DNA of 7,955 nt from Gammaproteobacteria bacterium (lineage in GTDB: Bacteria; Pseudomonadota; Gammaproteobacteria; GRL18), in the NCBI GenBank assembly GCA_023144715.1, contig JAGLFC010000085.1, forward strand, positions 1 through 7,955, read 5' to 3'. The position numbers and the translations under genes are program-made. This document shows, in pieces, positions 5,985-7,955 of the stretch. Below the pieces are notes generated by a model. It searched no databases, was not told the DNA's origin, and was given only the letters and a program-made list of their open reading frames with translations. Position 1 is the first letter of the stretch, and each line of letters begins with the position of its first letter.

Positions 5985-6839
5985 CTAAAGTAAATTTTCT
6001 TGTTTAAGAAAATTAATAAGATGTTGTCCATCGGTTTCGATTTTCTCGACAGAATTATGATCAGCACCCTCAATAATCAATAAATTCCCTGTATGATTAT
6101 CCTGAATTGCATAGGCATCTTCTATTGGTACTGTATTGTCATCTGTACCATGGACTAATAAAACAGGAATCGTAATTTTTTTAATAGTATTCACAGGGGC
6201 TATTTCTGTAAATCTATGACCAATAATCCATTGAATATAGGCCAATAAAAAATGAATTAAAAATTGGGGCAATTTAAAGGTTTCAAAATAGCGTGTCATT
6301 AGCCATTGTGGACTACCAAAAGCAGAAATACTAATCACAGCCGCAATGTCATTTCTTTTTGAACTTGAATATAACACGGCACCAGCACCCACTGAATGAC
6401 CTAATAAAATAATATTGTCATTAAACGTAAATGATTTTTTAGCGTGTTCAATAGCATGATCCAAATCCTCAGAAAAGCGTGGCAATGCTGAATAAGTATC
6501 ACCATCACTTCGACCATGACAACGTGAATCAAATAATAATACATGACTCCCTGCTTGATGAAAGATTCGTGCAATGGGCAACATCAATGATGCACTACTG
6601 CCCCAACCATGTACAATAATCACCAAAGGAGCGGTCTTTGCTTGTGGTGTATTTGAGGCAACAAACCATGCAAATAAATGTTTATTGTTATCCGTTATAA
6701 TGTCTAATTGCTCATAATCCATTGCAAAATCATTAGGTGTTTTATCGTTCTTAATTCTTGGTGGAATAAAGCCAACATGTAATAACACCCACATTAAAAA
6801 TAAGAAAAAAATAGGAATGAATATAATATAAAGTATCAT
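5985..6839 (-). CDS. Membrane-anchored alpha/beta hydrolase
   Basis: A 284-residue serine hydrolase of the alpha/beta fold. Residues 2-22 are a strongly hydrophobic helix with no obvious cleavage site, so it is probably a membrane anchor. The catalytic features are all present: the oxyanion segment HGWG (77-80), DSRCHGRSDG (104-113), the nucleophile elbow GHSVGA with S149, the acid D234 in HGTDDNTVP, and the histidine H261 in GADHNS. This pattern is typical of esterases or peptidases of the serine aminopeptidase S33/YqkD-like group; the substrate cannot be told. No Shine-Dalgarno precedes the ATG at 6839, but the TM helix begins directly after it. It is the first gene of the hydrolase, small membrane protein and rhodanese operon, and a palindrome shared with the opposite operon lies 62 nt upstream. 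Confidence 0.9.
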   Translation of the reverse strand: MILYIIFIPIFFLFLMWVLLHVGFIPPRIKNDKTPNDFAMDYEQLDIITDNNKHLFAWFVASNTPQAKTAPLVIIVHGWGSSASLMLPIARIFHQAGSHVLLFDSRCHGRSDGDTYSALPRFSEDLDHAIEHAKKSFTFNDNIILLGHSVGAGAVLYSSSKRNDIAAVISISAFGSPQWLMTRYFETFKLPQFLIHFLLAYIQWIIGHRFTEIAPVNTIKKITIPVLLVHGTDDNTVPIEDAYAIQDNHTGNLLIIEGADHNSVEKIETDGQHLINFLKQENLL

Positions 6840-6854
6840 TTAAAAAATATAACA

Positions 6855-6883
6855 ACGATAAGAATGAGCATTAAGGATATAAG
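6855..6883 (-). promoter_or_regulatory. Weak promoter candidate for the hydrolase operon
   Basis: On the minus strand, TATCGT (6860-6855) is a 4/6 -10 match. It begins 48 nt from the centre of the palindrome at 6901-6915, the same distance as the -10 of the NifX-like operon from its own palindrome. The corresponding -35 position (6883-6878) reads CTTATA, a 3/6 match. The hexamers alone are unconvincing; the matching geometry is the main support. An alternative -10, TTATAT, lies at 6882-6877. Confidence 0.3.
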
Positions 6884-6900
6884 AATAATCTATTGTTGTC

Positions 6901-6919
6901 GGTGATAATATCACCTAAT
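6901..6919 (-). promoter_or_regulatory. Palindromic operator candidate, copy 2 (upstream of the hydrolase operon)
   Basis: GGTGATAATATCACC (6901-6915) is a perfect 7-bp inverted repeat around one central base. Read on the minus strand, 6919-6902 is ATTAGGTGATATTATCAC, identical over 18 nt to copy 1 at 4417-4434. The palindrome ends 62 nt before the hydrolase start codon. It is also upstream of the divergent gene at 7071, but 156 nt away. Confidence 0.55.
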
Positions 6920-7004
6920 GAAGATATTTTTTAAGTGCCAATGCAAGCGACTGAATATCAATAGACAAGAAATAGTCTCAACCATACTCCTTTGATGATA
7001 TACT

Positions 7005-7025
7005 TAGGAAATTAGAAATTTCCTA
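7005..7025. repeat. Perfect 9-bp inverted repeat in the promoter region of the DUF7931-like gene
   Basis: TAGGAAATT (7005-7013) and AATTTCCTA (7017-7025) pair perfectly around AGA. TATACT occurs at 6999-7004, just before the repeat, and again at 7024-7029, overlapping its last two bases. Both are -10-like, and a T-run (7031-7037) follows. It may be an operator for the 7071 gene or a leader hairpin; no upstream plus-strand gene exists that would need a terminator here. Confidence 0.45.
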
Positions 7026-7070
7026 TACTATTTTTTTACCCTGAATAAACAAATAACTGAATAATTTTAC

Positions 7071-7580
7071 ATGGAAGACAACACTTATATTTTAAAAAAA
7101 ACAAACGAGATCATAACAATAGATAATAAAGCTGATCTAAAATCACTTATTCTTAATATGAGTGTACAAGCAAAAAGATATATCCTAATGTTTAGCCACC
7201 ATCTTGACAATCAACTATTTGATCACAAAGCACTTTATGAAGCGATTAAATCTTTAGCGATCAAAAACCCACACACTTATATTCAGATTCTACTTCAAGA
7301 TAGTCAACCTATAAGCATTAAGGGTCATCGTCTACTGACATTAACACAACGTATTTCGAGTCATATAGAGATTAGAGTGGTGGCAAAAAAACATTTGGAT
7401 ATAATAGAAACATTCCTTGTTTTTGATGATCATAGCTATATTATTCATCAACATCCTGATCGTTATGATGCTGAGGCTAATTTTTATGATGTATTAAAAA
7501 CAAAAGACCTTAATGAGAAATTTAAAAAAATGTGGGATCATGCGACTATTGCTCATTCATTACGCCCATTAAATCTTTAA
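7071..7580 (+). CDS. DUF7931-like conserved hypothetical protein
   Basis: A 169-residue soluble protein. The layout matches a domain I recognise from many gammaproteobacterial proteins, named DUF7931 as I recall, where it often follows a GNAT acetyltransferase domain. Here it stands alone. Diagnostic segments are the early ARRSLDIFSR-like block (here KRYILMFSHHLD, 35-46), LFDHKALYEAIKSLAIKN (49-66), IQILLQDSQP (71-80), KGHRLLTLTQRISSHIEIR (84-102), the DDHSYIIHQHPDRYDAEANF block (119-138) and a C-terminal MWDHA..HSLRPLNL. The alternation of strand and helix and the late His/Asp segment recall one lobe of a phospholipase D-like fold, but no HKD motif is present, so catalysis is doubtful. The ATG at 7071 is the first start after an in-frame stop (7062-7064), with no clear Shine-Dalgarno. 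No function is known to me. Confidence 0.75.
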   Translation: MEDNTYILKKTNEIITIDNKADLKSLILNMSVQAKRYILMFSHHLDNQLFDHKALYEAIKSLAIKNPHTYIQILLQDSQPISIKGHRLLTLTQRISSHIEIRVVAKKHLDIIETFLVFDDHSYIIHQHPDRYDAEANFYDVLKTKDLNEKFKKMWDHATIAHSLRPLNL

Positions 7581-7586
7581 ATACAG

Positions 7587-7625
7587 TTTCTATATTGTTT
7601 ATTCCCTTGTATAACAACATAGAAA
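7587..7625. terminator. Stem-loop between convergent genes
   Basis: Arms 7587-7599 and 7613-7625 pair over 13 positions with one A-C mismatch on the plus strand, which becomes a G-U wobble on the minus strand. The loop is 13 nt. It lies just after the 7071 gene and 40 nt beyond the stop of the minus-strand gene at 7665, so it can serve both. The stem is AT-rich and has no strong U-tract. Confidence 0.45.
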
Positions 7626-7664
7626 AATTATATTCATTTATAGATTTAACAATGCCAACAATAT

Positions 7665-7955
7665 TTATTCACTATAAATACGAATTAAATCAGGTATTTC
7701 TTTACTGGCTTGTTCTAATTGATCTTCTAAGTCAACGGGGTTAGGGACACTGATTGAAGGTACTGTCCAACCACCTGGCATAGTCCCTAAATCATCTGGT
7801 GCTGCAATCAAATCATCCCACATCACTGCCATACCCTCTTTAGGATCAGTGGGTTGAAACCAATCGACAGGATTTTGTGCTTTAAAAGGTAATTCCTTAC
7901 GGTTCCAAAAACTATCAGGGGCACCAAAGGGCCATTCTTCCCACGGTGCATTATT
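7665..7955 (-). CDS. Unrecognised Trp/Pro-rich protein, C-terminal 96 residues only
   Basis: An open frame enters from the right edge and ends at TAA (7667-7665). The reading is convincing because the fragment is stop-free and unusually rich in Trp, Pro and Asp. Notable segments are PWEEWPFGAP (fragment residues 4-13), SFWNRKELPFKAQNPVDWF (15-33), MAVMWDDLIAAPDDLG (42-57), MPGGWTVPSISVPNPVD (59-75), then a short acidic helix and an IPDLIRIYSE terminus. Six tryptophans in 96 residues, with many prolines, suggest an extended or repeat-like region that packs against something rather than a classical enzyme core. I do not recognise the family and see no catalytic motif, cysteine cluster or membrane helix. 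It converges on the DUF7931-like gene. Start and domain structure lie outside the window. Confidence 0.7.
   Translation of the reverse strand, partial: NNAPWEEWPFGAPDSFWNRKELPFKAQNPVDWFQPTDPKEGMAVMWDDLIAAPDDLGTMPGGWTVPSISVPNPVDLEDQLEQASKEIPDLIRIYSE

Noticed and set aside
5694..5993. Plus-strand open frame of 99 codons across the rhodanese and membrane genes
   Set aside because: It is antisense to two well-supported coupled genes and has no recognisable features.
5975..6073. Upstream extension of the small membrane protein to 6073
   Set aside because: It would overlap nearly 90 nt of the hydrolase gene; the ATG at 5974 has a ribosome site and gives a sensible two-helix protein.
6918..6995. 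Short plus-strand frame of 25 codons with a Cys-x-Cys near its start
   Set aside because: It has no ribosome site, begins inside the palindrome region and has no other coding support.
7532..7744. Plus-strand open frame of 70 codons overlapping the end of the DUF7931-like gene
   Set aside because: It overlaps real genes on both strands (7071-7580 and 7665-7955) and has no conserved pattern.
4378..7821. Similar MW-D-L endings in the PilZ-like protein, the DUF7931-like protein and the Trp-rich fragment
   Set aside because: The shared stretch is only a few residues in unrelated contexts, which is within chance.

Overview
The window is AT-rich (roughly one third G+C by eye) and looks chromosomal, from a low-GC gammaproteobacterium. 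The best evidence is at the left end. A PHP-domain RNase AM/YciV-like gene runs divergently from a yciB-yciI pair, and the proteins closely resemble Escherichia coli YciB and YciI. The PilZ-type and DUF7931-type proteins are also of kinds I associate with environmental Gammaproteobacteria. Together with a NifX-like protein, a DUF302 protein and a rhodanese, they would fit a sulfur- or methane-oxidising lineage, but nothing here fixes the genus. No tRNA, rRNA, CRISPR array, insertion sequence or phage gene was seen.

Layout. Positions 1-361 (minus) hold the N-terminal third or so of a PHP metallo-exonuclease. A 235-bp divergent spacer carries a plausible promoter for yciB (597-1271), which abuts yciI (1272-1571). 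A secreted parvulin-type peptidyl-prolyl isomerase follows (1617-2426), with a strong stem-loop behind it. A separate 605-residue PilZ-like protein (2588-4405) starts with TTG.

Next come two operons pointing at each other. The plus-strand one encodes a NifX/NifB-type cofactor-binding protein and a DUF302 protein (4505-5266). The minus-strand one encodes a membrane-anchored alpha/beta hydrolase, a 61-residue membrane protein with a cysteine-containing tail, and a rhodanese (6839 down to 5310). They meet at a 10-bp perfect hairpin (5277-5299). Beyond them are a divergent DUF7931-like gene (7071-7580) and the C-terminal 96 residues of an unrecognised Trp/Pro-rich protein (7665-7955, minus).

The most interesting signal is regulatory. 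An 18-nt sequence with a near-perfect palindromic core (GGTGATATTATCACY) lies once upstream of each of the two convergent operons. Both copies have the same orientation relative to transcription and sit 62-70 nt from the first start codon. This suggests one regulator controls all five genes, which would then form a small unit: cofactor/metal-binding protein, DUF302, rhodanese, Cys-tailed membrane protein and hydrolase. The function of that unit is unknown and its existence is inference.
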